This document shows, one piece after another, positions 42,622-49,901 of a DNA stretch of 64,000 bases. Each line of letters starts with the position of its first letter. Position 1 is the stretch's first letter. Both the position numbers and the translations under genes were made by a program. The DNA is from an uncultured Pseudomonadota bacterium (GTDB taxonomy: Bacteria > Myxococcota_A > UBA796 > CAJQPC01). The stretch spans positions 31,482 to 95,481 of the forward strand of contig CAJXRZ010000016.1 in the NCBI GenBank assembly GCA_913060515.1, read 5' to 3'. A model generated the notes under the pieces. The model made no database searches. It was not told the DNA's origin and worked only from the letters and a program-made list of their open reading frames with translations.

Positions 42622-43608
42622 ATGTCGAAAATGGTCCGCGCTCTGACCGGAATCCAGCCCAGCGGCCCGCCGCACATCGGGAACCTGAAAGGGATGGTCG
42701 AACCAGCCGTGGAGCTGCAGGAGAGCACCGAGCCCTTCTACTTTATCGCCAGCTACCACGCGATGACTACCCTGAAGGACCCCGAGCTCTTCCGGCAATA
42801 CCAGCTGGAAGCAGCCGCTACGTTCTTGGCTTTTGGCCTGGACCCCAAGCGGGCGGCGCTCTTCCGCCAGCAGGACATCCCTGAGGTGTGTGAGCTGTCC
42901 TGGATTCTAGGTACGCACATCAACTTAGGAATTCTGGAGCGCGCGCACGCCTTCAAGTCTGCAAAGGACAAAGGCAAGGAGATAAACCTGGGCACCTTCT
43001 CGTACCCAGTGCTCATGGCCGCCGACATCTTGCTCTACGACACCAACCTGGTGCCCGTTGGCAAGGACCAGAAGCAACACGTGGAGATGGCAAAGGACTT
43101 TGCGGCCGGCTTTAACCACCGCTACGGCGAGGAGATCTTCGTGATTCCCGAGCCAGTGATTCGTCCGGAAGTGGCCACGGTGCCCGGCGTCGACGGCCAG
43201 AAGATGTCCAAGTCCTACGGCAACACCCTCGGGGTGTTCACGCCGCCCAAGCAGCTGCGCAAGCGGGTGATGAAGGTGGTCACCGACTCCAAGGAAATGG
43301 CGGACCCCAAGGACCCTGATTCCTGCAACGTGTTTGCACTCTATGGTCTCTTCGCCACTAAGGATGAGCAGGCGGAGCTCGCCGATCGCTACCGCGCAGG
43401 TGGCATGGGCTACGGCCACGCCAAACAGGCATTGTTCGAGGTCATGGACCGCGCCCTTGCCGAACCCCGCGAGCGCTACTTGGAGCTCATGGACAAGCCT
43501 GAACAGATCGAAGACGTGCTCGAAGAAGGCGCCGCCAAGGCGCGTTCCGTCGCACTCCAGACCATGGAAAGAGTGCGCTCTGCCACCGGTTTGGGGGCGC
43601 GGCGCTAA
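42622..43608 (+). CDS. trpS: Tryptophan--tRNA ligase
   Basis: A 328-aa class I aminoacyl-tRNA synthetase that charges tRNA-Trp. The ATP-binding HIGH motif is PPHIGN (about 16-21) and the KMSKS loop is complete (about 194-198, GQKMSKSYGN). SYHAMTTLKDP and the C-terminal domain match bacterial TrpRS of this length. Two close starts are possible (ATG 42622 or 42631); CGGAG fits the second slightly better. Confidence 0.95.
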   Translation: MSKMVRALTGIQPSGPPHIGNLKGMVEPAVELQESTEPFYFIASYHAMTTLKDPELFRQYQLEAAATFLAFGLDPKRAALFRQQDIPEVCELSWILGTHINLGILERAHAFKSAKDKGKEINLGTFSYPVLMAADILLYDTNLVPVGKDQKQHVEMAKDFAAGFNHRYGEEIFVIPEPVIRPEVATVPGVDGQKMSKSYGNTLGVFTPPKQLRKRVMKVVTDSKEMADPKDPDSCNVFALYGLFATKDEQAELADRYRAGGMGYGHAKQALFEVMDRALAEPRERYLELMDKPEQIEDVLEEGAAKARSVALQTMERVRSATGLGARR

Positions 43609-43646
43609 TGCGCGCACAGAAAGCTGTCAGCTACTTTACGACTTCT

Positions 43647-43677
43647 TGACAAATAACTCAGTCTTTTCCCTGTAGAA
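43647..43677 (+). promoter_or_regulatory. Candidate promoter of the sigma-70-family gene
   Basis: A consensus -35 box TTGACA (43647-43652) and a weak -10-like TGTAGA (43672-43677) with a 19-base spacer stand about 95 bases upstream of the sigma-factor ATG, in a locally AT-richer stretch. AGGAG at 43757-43761 serves as ribosome site. Confidence 0.45.
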
Positions 43678-43769
43678 CCGCGCAACGCAAGTCTCTACAC
43701 TCCATTCTTCTTTACCGGTCTCGGGCGCCCTCTTCGGCCCCCTTTGAGACCAAGCCCAGGAGTCACTCA

Positions 43770-44819
43770 ATGGCCATCTTCCGCACCAGCTTTGGTGGAG
43801 GACTTCCCTCTGGCGGTTCGCGCAGCGAGCGCCTTACCGCAGAGGAGGAGAAGGACATGGCGCGCCGGATTCGTGCAGCGGAGGAGTCCGCTCGCGATGC
43901 CATCATCGACATTGACTTGGCTCGGGCCATCATTGGTCGCCGCCCGGAGCGCGCCGAGCGCACCCGTGCAGGCGCTGTGAGCCGCCTGGAAGAGGCTGTG
44001 CAAGAGGTGGGACGCGCTGCGCGCAAGAACCCTGAGCTACGCAAGGCCGCGCGAGAGGCTGGTGGTGCTTGGCAGGAGGCCGAGAACCTTCGCTGGCGCT
44101 TGGCCATGTCTGGCCGTCGAATCGCCCACGGCGAGGCACGCAAGCTCGCTGGTCCATTCATGGACGAAGAGGACTTGGTTCAGGAGGGCTACATCGGTCT
44201 GCTCCGCGCAGCCAAGCGCTTCGACCCAGACCGCGGCATCCGCTTCTCCACCTACGCACGTTGGTGGGTACGGGCGCAGATGACACGCGCCATCGACCAT
44301 ACCGGTCGTCCAGTGCGTCTGCCTGGTTGTGCAGTGGAGCAGACCCGAAACTTGCGCAAGGCCATGAAGCGCTTCGAGTCCGGCGGCATTGAGTACAACG
44401 TGCAGGATCTCGCCGAAGAGGTCGGCATCGACAAGGAGCGCGCCGAGCTGCTGCTCTCCCAGGGCAACACCATCTCTTTGGAGCAGCCTGTAGACGACGG
44501 ACCTCGTCCTCGTCCCCTGGAGCGCTTCCTCTCCGACGATGATGCTCCCCAGCCAGACGGCGAGGCCATTCAGGGCCAGGAGCTGGCCCGCATGCACAAG
44601 GCCTTCGCGGCCGTGCTCAGCGACCGCCAGCGCTTCGTTTTGACCCGTCGCTACGGCTTGGACGACGGCGAGTTCCGCACCCTGTCCGAAGTGGGCAAGG
44701 AGATGGGCCTCTCCCGTGAGCGCGTGCGCCAGATTGAGCGCGAGGCGCTGATCCGGCTGCGTGACCACTCCGGCATCCGCGATGGAGCCTTGGCCCGCTT
44801 GCGCGCCATGATTGCCTAA
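43770..44819 (+). CDS. Sigma-70-family RNA polymerase sigma factor (group 2-like)
   Basis: A 349-aa sigma factor. Region 2 is complete (MDEEDLVQEGYIGLLRAAKRFDPDRGIRFSTYARWWVRAQMTRAI, about 130-174), with the -10 recognition helix RFSTYARWWVR. Region 3 follows (NVQDLAEEVGIDKERAELL) and then region 4 (LSEVGKEMGLSRERVRQIEREALIRLR). There is no long region 1.1, so it is an alternative (RpoH/RpoS-type) factor. An unusual Arg/Ala-rich, helical insert occupies residues 20-110. It lies directly upstream of three ECF-like sigma genes. Confidence 0.93.
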   Translation: MAIFRTSFGGGLPSGGSRSERLTAEEEKDMARRIRAAEESARDAIIDIDLARAIIGRRPERAERTRAGAVSRLEEAVQEVGRAARKNPELRKAAREAGGAWQEAENLRWRLAMSGRRIAHGEARKLAGPFMDEEDLVQEGYIGLLRAAKRFDPDRGIRFSTYARWWVRAQMTRAIDHTGRPVRLPGCAVEQTRNLRKAMKRFESGGIEYNVQDLAEEVGIDKERAELLLSQGNTISLEQPVDDGPRPRPLERFLSDDDAPQPDGEAIQGQELARMHKAFAAVLSDRQRFVLTRRYGLDDGEFRTLSEVGKEMGLSRERVRQIEREALIRLRDHSGIRDGALARLRAMIA

Positions 44820-44838
44820 GAGCGTCTTCCTCTTGGGA

Positions 44839-44878
44839 AGAACGGGCGCGGTCTGCTGATGCAGGCCGCGCCCGTTCT
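44839..44878 (+). terminator. Long hairpin after the group-2-like sigma gene
   Basis: A 13-bp perfect stem (AGAACGGGCGCGG with CCGCGCCCGTTCT) topped by CTGC/GCAG around a TGAT loop, 19 bases after the stop. Only a short T run follows (GCGTTTG), so termination may be partial, allowing read-through into the next sigma gene. Confidence 0.8.
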
Positions 44879-44909
44879 GCGTTTGGGGGCAGGACTAAGA
44901 GGAGCTCTG

Positions 44910-44927
44910 TGGTGCTATGTTGTGAGC
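44910..44927 (+). promoter_or_regulatory. Extended -10 promoter, sigma copy 1
   Basis: TGCTATGTT (extended -10, hexamer TATGTT at 44916-44921) ends 6 bases before the ATG. Transcription would then begin at or next to the start codon, giving a leaderless mRNA. The block GGTGCTATGTTGTG is identical before all three copies. A purine-rich AGAGGAG lies about 25 bases upstream, too far for a ribosome site. Confidence 0.6.
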
Positions 44928-45584
44928 ATGAAGACACGCAGGACTCCAGACCTTGAGCTCGTCCAAGCCTACCTAGAGACAGACGACCAGAGCGCCTTTG
45001 AGCAGCTCTACCTGCGCTACCGAAGCAGTGTTCAACGGTCCATGTCTCGCGCACTGGCGGGCATGTCCACCGCGGAGGTAGACGAGTTCTCTCAGGAGCT
45101 CTGGGCCCGTGGCCAAGCGCTCTTTGAGCCATGGGACCCGGAGCGCGGGACCCTGCGCACCTACTTGGTCGTGCAAGCGACCTGGGGTGCGCGCTCAGCC
45201 GAGGCCAAGCGCAGGCGTCGCCACGCGGGTCGCCGCGCGGACGAGCTGCCCGCTTCCGGTCAGGACCCTGGAGCCGCCCGCTGCATGTCGGCGTGGTCTT
45301 TGGACAACACGGATGGGGCTGAAGGTGCACGGAGCGGTGACGGCGCCCGCAAGGCCCACGCCAATCAAGCCATTCGTGCCTACTTGGACTCCGCCAAGAA
45401 TGACCGGCCTGCGTTGGTGCTTCGGCAGTGGCTCGACGGACGCACTGGACGCGAGATTGCCAAGGAACTGGGTCTGCACCCTGCTCAGGTCAGCCGTGAT
45501 CTGGCCCGCGCCCGCAGCGACATGCAGGAGTACTTGCCTGAGCAGAGCCTGTTCCTCCGCGAGGGCGCAAAAATCCGCAGATAG
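44928..45584 (+). CDS. ECF-like sigma factor, tandem copy 1
   Basis: A 218-aa sigma factor with only regions 2 and 4. Region 2 includes FEQLYLRYRSSVQRSM and the DPERGTLRTYLVVQATWGARSAEAKRRR core (about 70-96). A 40-residue linker with LPASGQDPGAARCMSAW follows, then region 4 (RPALVLRQWLDGRTGREIAKELGLHPAQVSRDLARAR). By my count it differs from copy 2 at about 27 of 218 positions, eight of them in the last 23 residues. No anti-sigma gene is adjacent. The ATG at 44928 follows the shared extended -10 with no ribosome site. Confidence 0.88.
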   Translation: MKTRRTPDLELVQAYLETDDQSAFEQLYLRYRSSVQRSMSRALAGMSTAEVDEFSQELWARGQALFEPWDPERGTLRTYLVVQATWGARSAEAKRRRRHAGRRADELPASGQDPGAARCMSAWSLDNTDGAEGARSGDGARKAHANQAIRAYLDSAKNDRPALVLRQWLDGRTGREIAKELGLHPAQVSRDLARARSDMQEYLPEQSLFLREGAKIRR

Positions 45585-45592
45585 CCTGTGCG

Positions 45593-45690
45593 GGTGGGTC
45601 TCATAGGCCACCTTGTCTTCTGACCTAGGACACGCCTGAGAGGGCGGTCGCCAGAGCCGGTCGCTGCAAAGCGTCCGGCTTTGTCTCTCT
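45593..45690 (+). terminator. 3' hairpin array and terminator, sigma copy 1
   Basis: After the stop come a GGTGG/CCACC hairpin (45593-45612), the conserved GTCTTCTGACC, and a terminator stem AGCCGG-T-CGCT/AGCG-T-CCGGCT with loop GCAA (45655-45680) followed by TTGTCTCT. The order is the same in the other copies. Read antisense it resembles the C-terminal codons of the luxC-like gene at 47944. Confidence 0.75.
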
Positions 45691-45990
45691 GGCGATTGCT
45701 GGGGTGGTTTTGACCAGAGTGATCCGAGTCATGTCAGGTCAAGAAAAGAAATGGCTATGCCAGATATGAGTAGAATACCGGGCTTGTACAGGGTTTTGGT
45801 TTCAGGGGTTCGGCACAAATCTACCGTCTTTGTGGTCCAAATAGACAAAGATTACAAGTGGTTGAATGAGGTTCGGTGCCTGCAGCGCCTCCGGAGGACT
45901 GTGTACACGCATGAATAAGGTCTGTATATGGTTTGTCATGAGATGAGCTCTTCGGCTCCAAACCTTACGTCGGGGTGAGGTTTGGGGCTG
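45691..45990. promoter_or_regulatory. Upstream regulatory module of sigma copy 2
   Basis: A gene-free, AT-richer stretch. It holds TGTACA-type sites at 45784, 45901 and 45922 (the last two exactly 21 bases apart, with a decayed CTGCAGC one step earlier at 45880), and a CCAAACCT/AGGTTTGG dyad (45958-45985). The last site starts 100 bases and the dyad 64 bases before the ATG, the same distances as in copy 3. Confidence 0.6.
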
Positions 45991-46021
45991 CCGCAACCTT
46001 TTGCGGTGCTATGTTGTGTGC
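45991..46021 (+). promoter_or_regulatory. Hairpin and extended -10 promoter, sigma copy 2
   Basis: CCGCAA/TTGCGG (45991-46006) with a CCTT loop overlaps the expected -35 region, and TGCTATGTT (hexamer 46010-46015) ends 6 bases before the ATG. A leaderless transcript is predicted. In copy 3 the hairpin keeps its stem while the loop bases change. Confidence 0.6.
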
Positions 46022-46678
46022 ATGAAGACACCAAAGACCCCCGACCTCGAGCTCGTTCAGGCCTACCTGGAGCGCAACGACCAAAACGCCTTTGAGCAGC
46101 TCTACTTGCGCTACAAGAGCAACGTTCACCGGTCTATGTCTCGCGCACTTGCTGGCTTCTCCTCGGCAGAGGTGGACGAGTTCTCCCAGGAGCTCTGGGC
46201 CCGTGGCCAAGCGCTCTTTGAGCCATGGGATCCGGAGCGCGGGACCCTGCGTACCTACTTGGTCGTGCAAGCCACCTGGGGTGCCCGCTCGGCCGAAGCC
46301 AAGCGCATGCGTCGCCACGCACGCCGCCGTGCGGATGAGCTGCCGGCTTCGGGTCAGGATCCGGGAGCTGCTCGCTGCATGTCTGCATGGTCTTTGGACA
46401 ACGCAGACGGCGCAGAGGGCGCACTGAGCGGCGACGGCGCCCGCAAGGCCAACGCCAGCCAGGCCATCCGCGCCTATCTGGACTCGGCCAATGATGACCG
46501 TCCTGCGTTGGTGCTCCGCCAGTGGCTCGATGGACGCACCGGTCGGGAGATCGCCAAGGAGCTCGGCGTTCACCCCGCACAGGTCAGCCGCGACTTGGCG
46601 CGTGCCCGCAGCAAGATGCAGCAGTACTTGCCGGAGCGCAGCCTGCCTGTGCGCAAGGGTGCTCGAATCCGCAGCTAG
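46022..46678 (+). CDS. ECF-like sigma factor, tandem copy 2
   Basis: A 218-aa paralogue of copy 1 and the closest relative of copy 3 (8 amino-acid differences by my count). Region 2 (DEFSQELWARGQALFEPWDPERGTLRTYL) is unchanged among the three, so promoter -10 recognition is probably the same. Region 4 (GREIAKELGVHPAQVSRDLARARSKM) is also close to copy 3. Many third-codon positions differ between copies, so the proteins appear to be held by selection. A longer in-frame start at 46001 would run through the -10 element and is rejected. Confidence 0.88.
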   Translation: MKTPKTPDLELVQAYLERNDQNAFEQLYLRYKSNVHRSMSRALAGFSSAEVDEFSQELWARGQALFEPWDPERGTLRTYLVVQATWGARSAEAKRMRRHARRRADELPASGQDPGAARCMSAWSLDNADGAEGALSGDGARKANASQAIRAYLDSANDDRPALVLRQWLDGRTGREIAKELGVHPAQVSRDLARARSKMQQYLPERSLPVRKGARIRS

Positions 46679-46686
46679 TCTGCCCA

Positions 46687-46763
46687 GGTCGCATAGACCG
46701 ACTAGTCTTCTGACCCGAGGGGTCGAGAAAGCCGGACGCTGCAAAGCGCCCGGCTTTTTCTCT
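46687..46763 (+). terminator. 3' hairpin array and terminator, sigma copy 2
   Basis: GGTC/GACC (46687-46699), then GTCTTCTGACC with GACC pairing to GGTC (46712-46724), then AAAGCCGG-A-CGCT/AGCG-C-CCGGC with loop GCAA (46728-46754) and a TTTTT tract. This is the strongest of the three homologous terminators. Confidence 0.85.
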
Positions 46764-46782
46764 CTGGGAGAGGGGGGCTCTC

Positions 46783-46914
46783 AGCATGGGCTGCTGGCCC
46801 CATGCTCACGGGGGACGAGGGGACGGCCCTGTCTGCGGGAGCAGGGCGCATAGACGAGAGCTGCCGGCGAGCAATCAAGAGGGCGCAGTCTGCAGCGGCA
46901 GGCTGCGCTCCTTT
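46783..46914 (+). ncRNA. Possible small RNA or extra hairpins between sigma copies 2 and 3
   Basis: AGCATGGG/CCCATGCT (46783-46806, loop of 8) is followed about 75 bases later by a near-perfect hairpin GCGCAG-CTGC/GCAG-CTGCGC (46883-46908) and TCCTTTT, which looks like a terminator. No gene fits this stretch. A short RNA ending at about 46914 is possible. No promoter could be assigned. Confidence 0.35.
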
Positions 46915-46969
46915 TCGTTTCGGGTCCGGGACCGTGGAGCGTAGAGCGCAGCGAGCTGTGAAGAAGATC

Positions 46970-47232
46970 GGCGATTTATTGGCCCAACATCGGAAATATC
47001 TATCCCAGATACTGGCCTTATCGCATCCTTGTACATGGTTTGTGCTCTGGCGTGAATGGCGTGAGTGTTCCGTATTTAGTTTCCAAAAATGATGTAATTA
47101 CAGATAGATACAACATATACAAAACCCTGTACAAGGCTGGGTGTCGCCTGTACATGGTTGAACACGGTCTGTACATAGTTTGTCGGGAGATAGAGCTTTT
47201 GACTCCAAACCTAACGTTAGGGTGAGGTTTGG
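46970..47232. promoter_or_regulatory. Upstream regulatory module of sigma copy 3 with 21-bp-phased repeats
   Basis: An AT-rich, gene-free stretch. CTGTACA direct repeats begin at 47127, 47148 and 47169, each exactly 21 bases (two helix turns) apart, the last 100 bases before the ATG. A further TTGTACATGGTTTGTG lies at 47029. The CCAAACCT/AGGTTTGG dyad (47205-47232) starts 64 bases before the ATG, with the inner palindrome CTAACGTTAG. Phased repeats of this kind usually bind an activator or repressor cooperatively. Confidence 0.65.
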
Positions 47233-47237
47233 GGCTG

Positions 47238-47268
47238 CCGCAACGTTCTGCGGTGCTATGTTGTGTGC
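47238..47268 (+). promoter_or_regulatory. Hairpin and extended -10 promoter, sigma copy 3
   Basis: CCGCA/TGCGG (47238-47253) and the extended -10 TGCTATGTT (hexamer 47257-47262), six bases before the ATG. Layout and spacing equal those of copy 2. Confidence 0.6.
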
Positions 47269-47925
47269 ATGAAGACACCAAAGACTCCCGACCTCGAGCT
47301 CGTCCAGGCCTACCTGGAGCGCAACGACCAAAACGCTTTTGAGCAGATTTACCTGCGCTACAAAAGCAACGTTCAGAGAGCGATGTCTCGCGCTCTGGCC
47401 GGTTTCTGCTCCGCGGAAGTAGACGAGTTCTCTCAGGAGCTCTGGGCCCGTGGCCAAGCGCTCTTCGAGCCGTGGGACCCGGAGCGCGGAACCCTGCGCA
47501 CCTACTTGGTCGTTCAAGCCACCTGGGGTGCCCGCTCGGCCGAGGCCAAGCGCATGCGTCGCCACGCACGCCGTCGTGCGGACGAGATGCCCGCCTCGGG
47601 TCAGGATCCAGGAGCCTCCCGCTGCATGTCTGCATGGTCGCTGGACAACGCAGACGGCGCTGAGGGTGCCCTGAGCGGCGACGGCGCACGCAAGGCCAAC
47701 GCCAGCCAGGCCATCCGCGCTTACCTGGACTCTGCCAACGACGACCGCCCCGCGCTGGTTCTCCGCCAGTGGCTCGACGGGCGCACCGGTCGCGAGATCG
47801 CTGCAGACCTGGGCGTCCACCCCGCTCAGGTCAGCCGCGACTTGGCGCGTGCCCGCAGCAAGATGCAGCAGTACCTACCTGAGCGCAGCCTGCCTGTTCG
47901 CAAGGGCGCCCGAATCCGCAGCTAA
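47269..47925 (+). CDS. ECF-like sigma factor, tandem copy 3
   Basis: A 218-aa paralogue, same length as copies 1 and 2. Against copy 2 it changes L27I, H36Q, S38A and S46C, two linker positions, and KE to AD just before the region 4 recognition helix (GREIAADLGVHPAQV). That last change could slightly alter -35 recognition. The gene is convergent with the luxC-like gene, whose end lies only 19 bases downstream, so its 3' hairpins overlap that coding region. No anti-sigma factor was found nearby. Confidence 0.88.
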   Translation: MKTPKTPDLELVQAYLERNDQNAFEQIYLRYKSNVQRAMSRALAGFCSAEVDEFSQELWARGQALFEPWDPERGTLRTYLVVQATWGARSAEAKRMRRHARRRADEMPASGQDPGASRCMSAWSLDNADGAEGALSGDGARKANASQAIRAYLDSANDDRPALVLRQWLDGRTGREIAADLGVHPAQVSRDLARARSKMQQYLPERSLPVRKGARIRS

Positions 47926-47936
47926 AGTCTGCGAGG

Positions 47937-48024
47937 TGGTCTCTTAGACCATCAGTCTTCTGACCAAGTCCACACCCTCGTGGACGGTCGACAAAGCCGG
48001 ACGCTGCATAGCGCCCGGCTTTGT
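47937..48024 (+). terminator. 3' hairpin array and terminator of sigma copy 3, antisense to luxC-like 3' end
   Basis: TGGTCT/AGACCA (47937-47951), GACC-GTCCAC/GTGGAC-GGTC (47972-47989) and the terminator AAAGCCGG-A-CGCT/AGCG-C-CCGGCTTT (47993-48022). The whole array lies within the last 27 codons and stop of the convergent acyl-CoA reductase gene, so one DNA segment serves as terminator and as coding sequence. Confidence 0.75.
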
Positions 48025-48906
48025 CACTCTGGTGAATGGCAAGTCCAAGCTTGGACCGTCCGTTGCCAGAGTGCTCAAGGGGAGCTCGGCGAGGGGCTGG
48101 AGCTCTGATACGTCGTCGATGGGGTGCACCGGCAACATGCGCGGCAACACCAGGGCTTGGGCGCGGGAAGCTGGCAGCAGCGGCACAGCCCAGCTCCTCT
48201 CTCCGTGACACTGGCCCAGGATGCGGGCCAGGCCAACGCGCTCTCGCCACAGTGGACCCAAGTGCTCCGGCAGTGGGCCGCGCGGCATCTCGATGGACAG
48301 GCGCTCAAGCTCGGTCGCGATGTCTTGGGCCAGCTCCTCGGGCCGATTCAAGCAGAAGACGGCCGCCGGAGACATGCAGCCTTGTCCATCGTAGAGGGCT
48401 GCGTCCAGGGCCAGAGCGCGGGCAATCTCTGGGGTGGGCTGGTGGATGACCGCGAAGCTGACGCGGTGGCCATGCAGACTGCGGCGCAGACCTTGGGGGA
48501 GTGAAGAGGCCAGCTCAGCCATGGAGGCATCGCCGCCAAAGCCCAGGACCCGGTCTTGGCTGCCGATGCGCTTGAGCCCCTCCGCGCTCGAGGTCACCAG
48601 CTGCGCGTCGAAGACCTTGGCGATGGCGGCCACGGAGTCGGGCCGGGCGCTGGGGGCCTTGAGCACGACGGGCAGCCTGGCGAGCTTGGCCAGCATCAGC
48701 CAGGGCAGCGGCGCGGTGAAGACGTTGGCTGCACACCAGATCCACAGGCGGCCAGGGTTCTGGGTCGGTGGGACCTCCGGTGGGGCAGTCAGACCTCGCT
48801 CGAGGGCATCGATGCTCTCTTGCCAGGCGCGCCGAGCTCCTTGGGGGGACAGACCTGTGTCCCATGCGCTGGGATCCAGAGCCCTGAGTGCATCTAGGGT
48901 CTCCAT
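47944..48906 (-). CDS. LuxC-family acyl-CoA reductase
   Basis: A 320-aa enzyme of the LuxC acyl-CoA reductase family (aldehyde-dehydrogenase superfamily), which reduces an activated fatty acyl group to the aldehyde with NADPH. The active-site Cys lies in YDGQGCMSPAAVF (about 191-203), and WIWCAANVFTAPLPWLMLAKLARLPVVLKAPS is the typical nucleotide-binding region. It is shorter than luminescence LuxC (about 480 aa) but similar to the short family members. The ATG at 48906 has GGAGG upstream and overlaps the luxE-like gene by 13 bases. Confidence 0.85.
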   Translation of the reverse strand: METLDALRALDPSAWDTGLSPQGARRAWQESIDALERGLTAPPEVPPTQNPGRLWIWCAANVFTAPLPWLMLAKLARLPVVLKAPSARPDSVAAIAKVFDAQLVTSSAEGLKRIGSQDRVLGFGGDASMAELASSLPQGLRRSLHGHRVSFAVIHQPTPEIARALALDAALYDGQGCMSPAAVFCLNRPEELAQDIATELERLSIEMPRGPLPEHLGPLWRERVGLARILGQCHGERSWAVPLLPASRAQALVLPRMLPVHPIDDVSELQPLAELPLSTLATDGPSLDLPFTRVTKPGAMQRPALSTVHEGVDLVRRLMV

Positions 48907-49901
48907 TGGCCAGCCTCCTCGGCGCTCAGGGAGCAGCCGCGATGGGGGGAGGCTTTTAAACGGCCCTTCAGAGTCACCCACTGGCCGTCGACTTCACCCA
49001 AGTCTTGGGTCTCGATGCTCAGGCAGCTGCCCCAGTTGGCCAGGTCCACGAAACGCAGCAGACCGGTGCCGGTGCAGGGCTGGCCGGTGGCTGGATCGAC
49101 CGTGTACACCAGCATCCAGGGGGGCGCGTGGAAGCGTCCAGCGCCGGTGGTCTCCGGCCGGCCCCAGAGCTGAGAGCTGAGTTCCGACATGCCGTACTCC
49201 TCGACCACCGGGGTGCCCAAGCGCTCGGGGATCTGCTCGAGCAGGTCTTTGGAGGAGAGGGAGACCTTGCGGCCCTTAAAGCCGCCCGTGACCATGCAGA
49301 CGCTGCCTTGTGGGAGAGACAGGCTGGGACCCTGCTCCAAGAGCGAGGCCATCGAAAATGCTGTCGCGGCCACAAACACCGGCTGCTGAACCGCCAACAG
49401 GGCCTGCCAGGCGCCATCGTGGTCTACGCCACGTTCCATGTCGAAGTAGCTCAGGGTTGCAGAGCCAAAGTCGTGCACCATGTGGCCCAAGCTGGAGTCG
49501 GGCGCTTGGGCAGGGTTCGGGACCAAGCTGACCACGCGGGTCGGGCAGTCCGGAACACAGGCTTGCCACCAGAGTCTCGCGGCCAGCTCGTAGACCTGGG
49601 TGTCGGGCATGTGGTGCTCACCCCGCCGACCTTGGGTGGTTCCGCTGGTTCGAAACACGCGCCCGGAGGGGCCCGCGCAGAAGTTCAGGCCCTCTTTGAA
49701 GAGGCCGACTGGCACGCTGGGTACCTGCAACAGGCTCTTGGCGTCGGCGTCCCCGCAGAAGGCGTCCAGGTGTGGAATCTCTGCGCGCTGATACGCGTGG
49801 ATGCGCAGGCCCATCGGCTCACGCAGCGCCAGCCCCCACTCGGGATCCGCGGCCGCACGGGTGATGTAGCCCAAGACATCGCGCTTGAGATCCGCGCTCA
49901 C
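48894..49901 (-). CDS. LuxE-family acyl-protein synthetase
   Basis: A 335-aa adenylating enzyme of the LuxE family, which activates a fatty acid with ATP and passes it to the partner reductase. RTSGTTQGRRGEHHM (about 83-97) is the phosphate-binding loop, and MVTGGFKGRKVSLS and VVEEYGMSELSSQLWG are the adenylation motifs. It ends in FVDLANWGSCLSIETQDLGEV. The gene is coupled at both ends: a 4-base overlap with the aminotransferase and 13 bases with the reductase. No luciferase genes are nearby. Confidence 0.88.
   Translation of the reverse strand: MSADLKRDVLGYITRAAADPEWGLALREPMGLRIHAYQRAEIPHLDAFCGDADAKSLLQVPSVPVGLFKEGLNFCAGPSGRVFRTSGTTQGRRGEHHMPDTQVYELAARLWWQACVPDCPTRVVSLVPNPAQAPDSSLGHMVHDFGSATLSYFDMERGVDHDGAWQALLAVQQPVFVAATAFSMASLLEQGPSLSLPQGSVCMVTGGFKGRKVSLSSKDLLEQIPERLGTPVVEEYGMSELSSQLWGRPETTGAGRFHAPPWMLVYTVDPATGQPCTGTGLLRFVDLANWGSCLSIETQDLGEVDGQWVTLKGRLKASPHRGCSLSAEEAGQWRP

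Noticed and set aside
46970..47232. Iteron-like repeats as a plasmid or phage replication origin
   Set aside because: No Rep protein is present, and the same module sits before another sigma gene at identical spacing, which fits promoter control better.
43770..47925. Sigma cluster as part of a prophage or integrative element
   Set aside because: No integrase, attachment repeats, phage structural genes or transfer genes are found, and flanking trpS and metabolic genes look ordinary.
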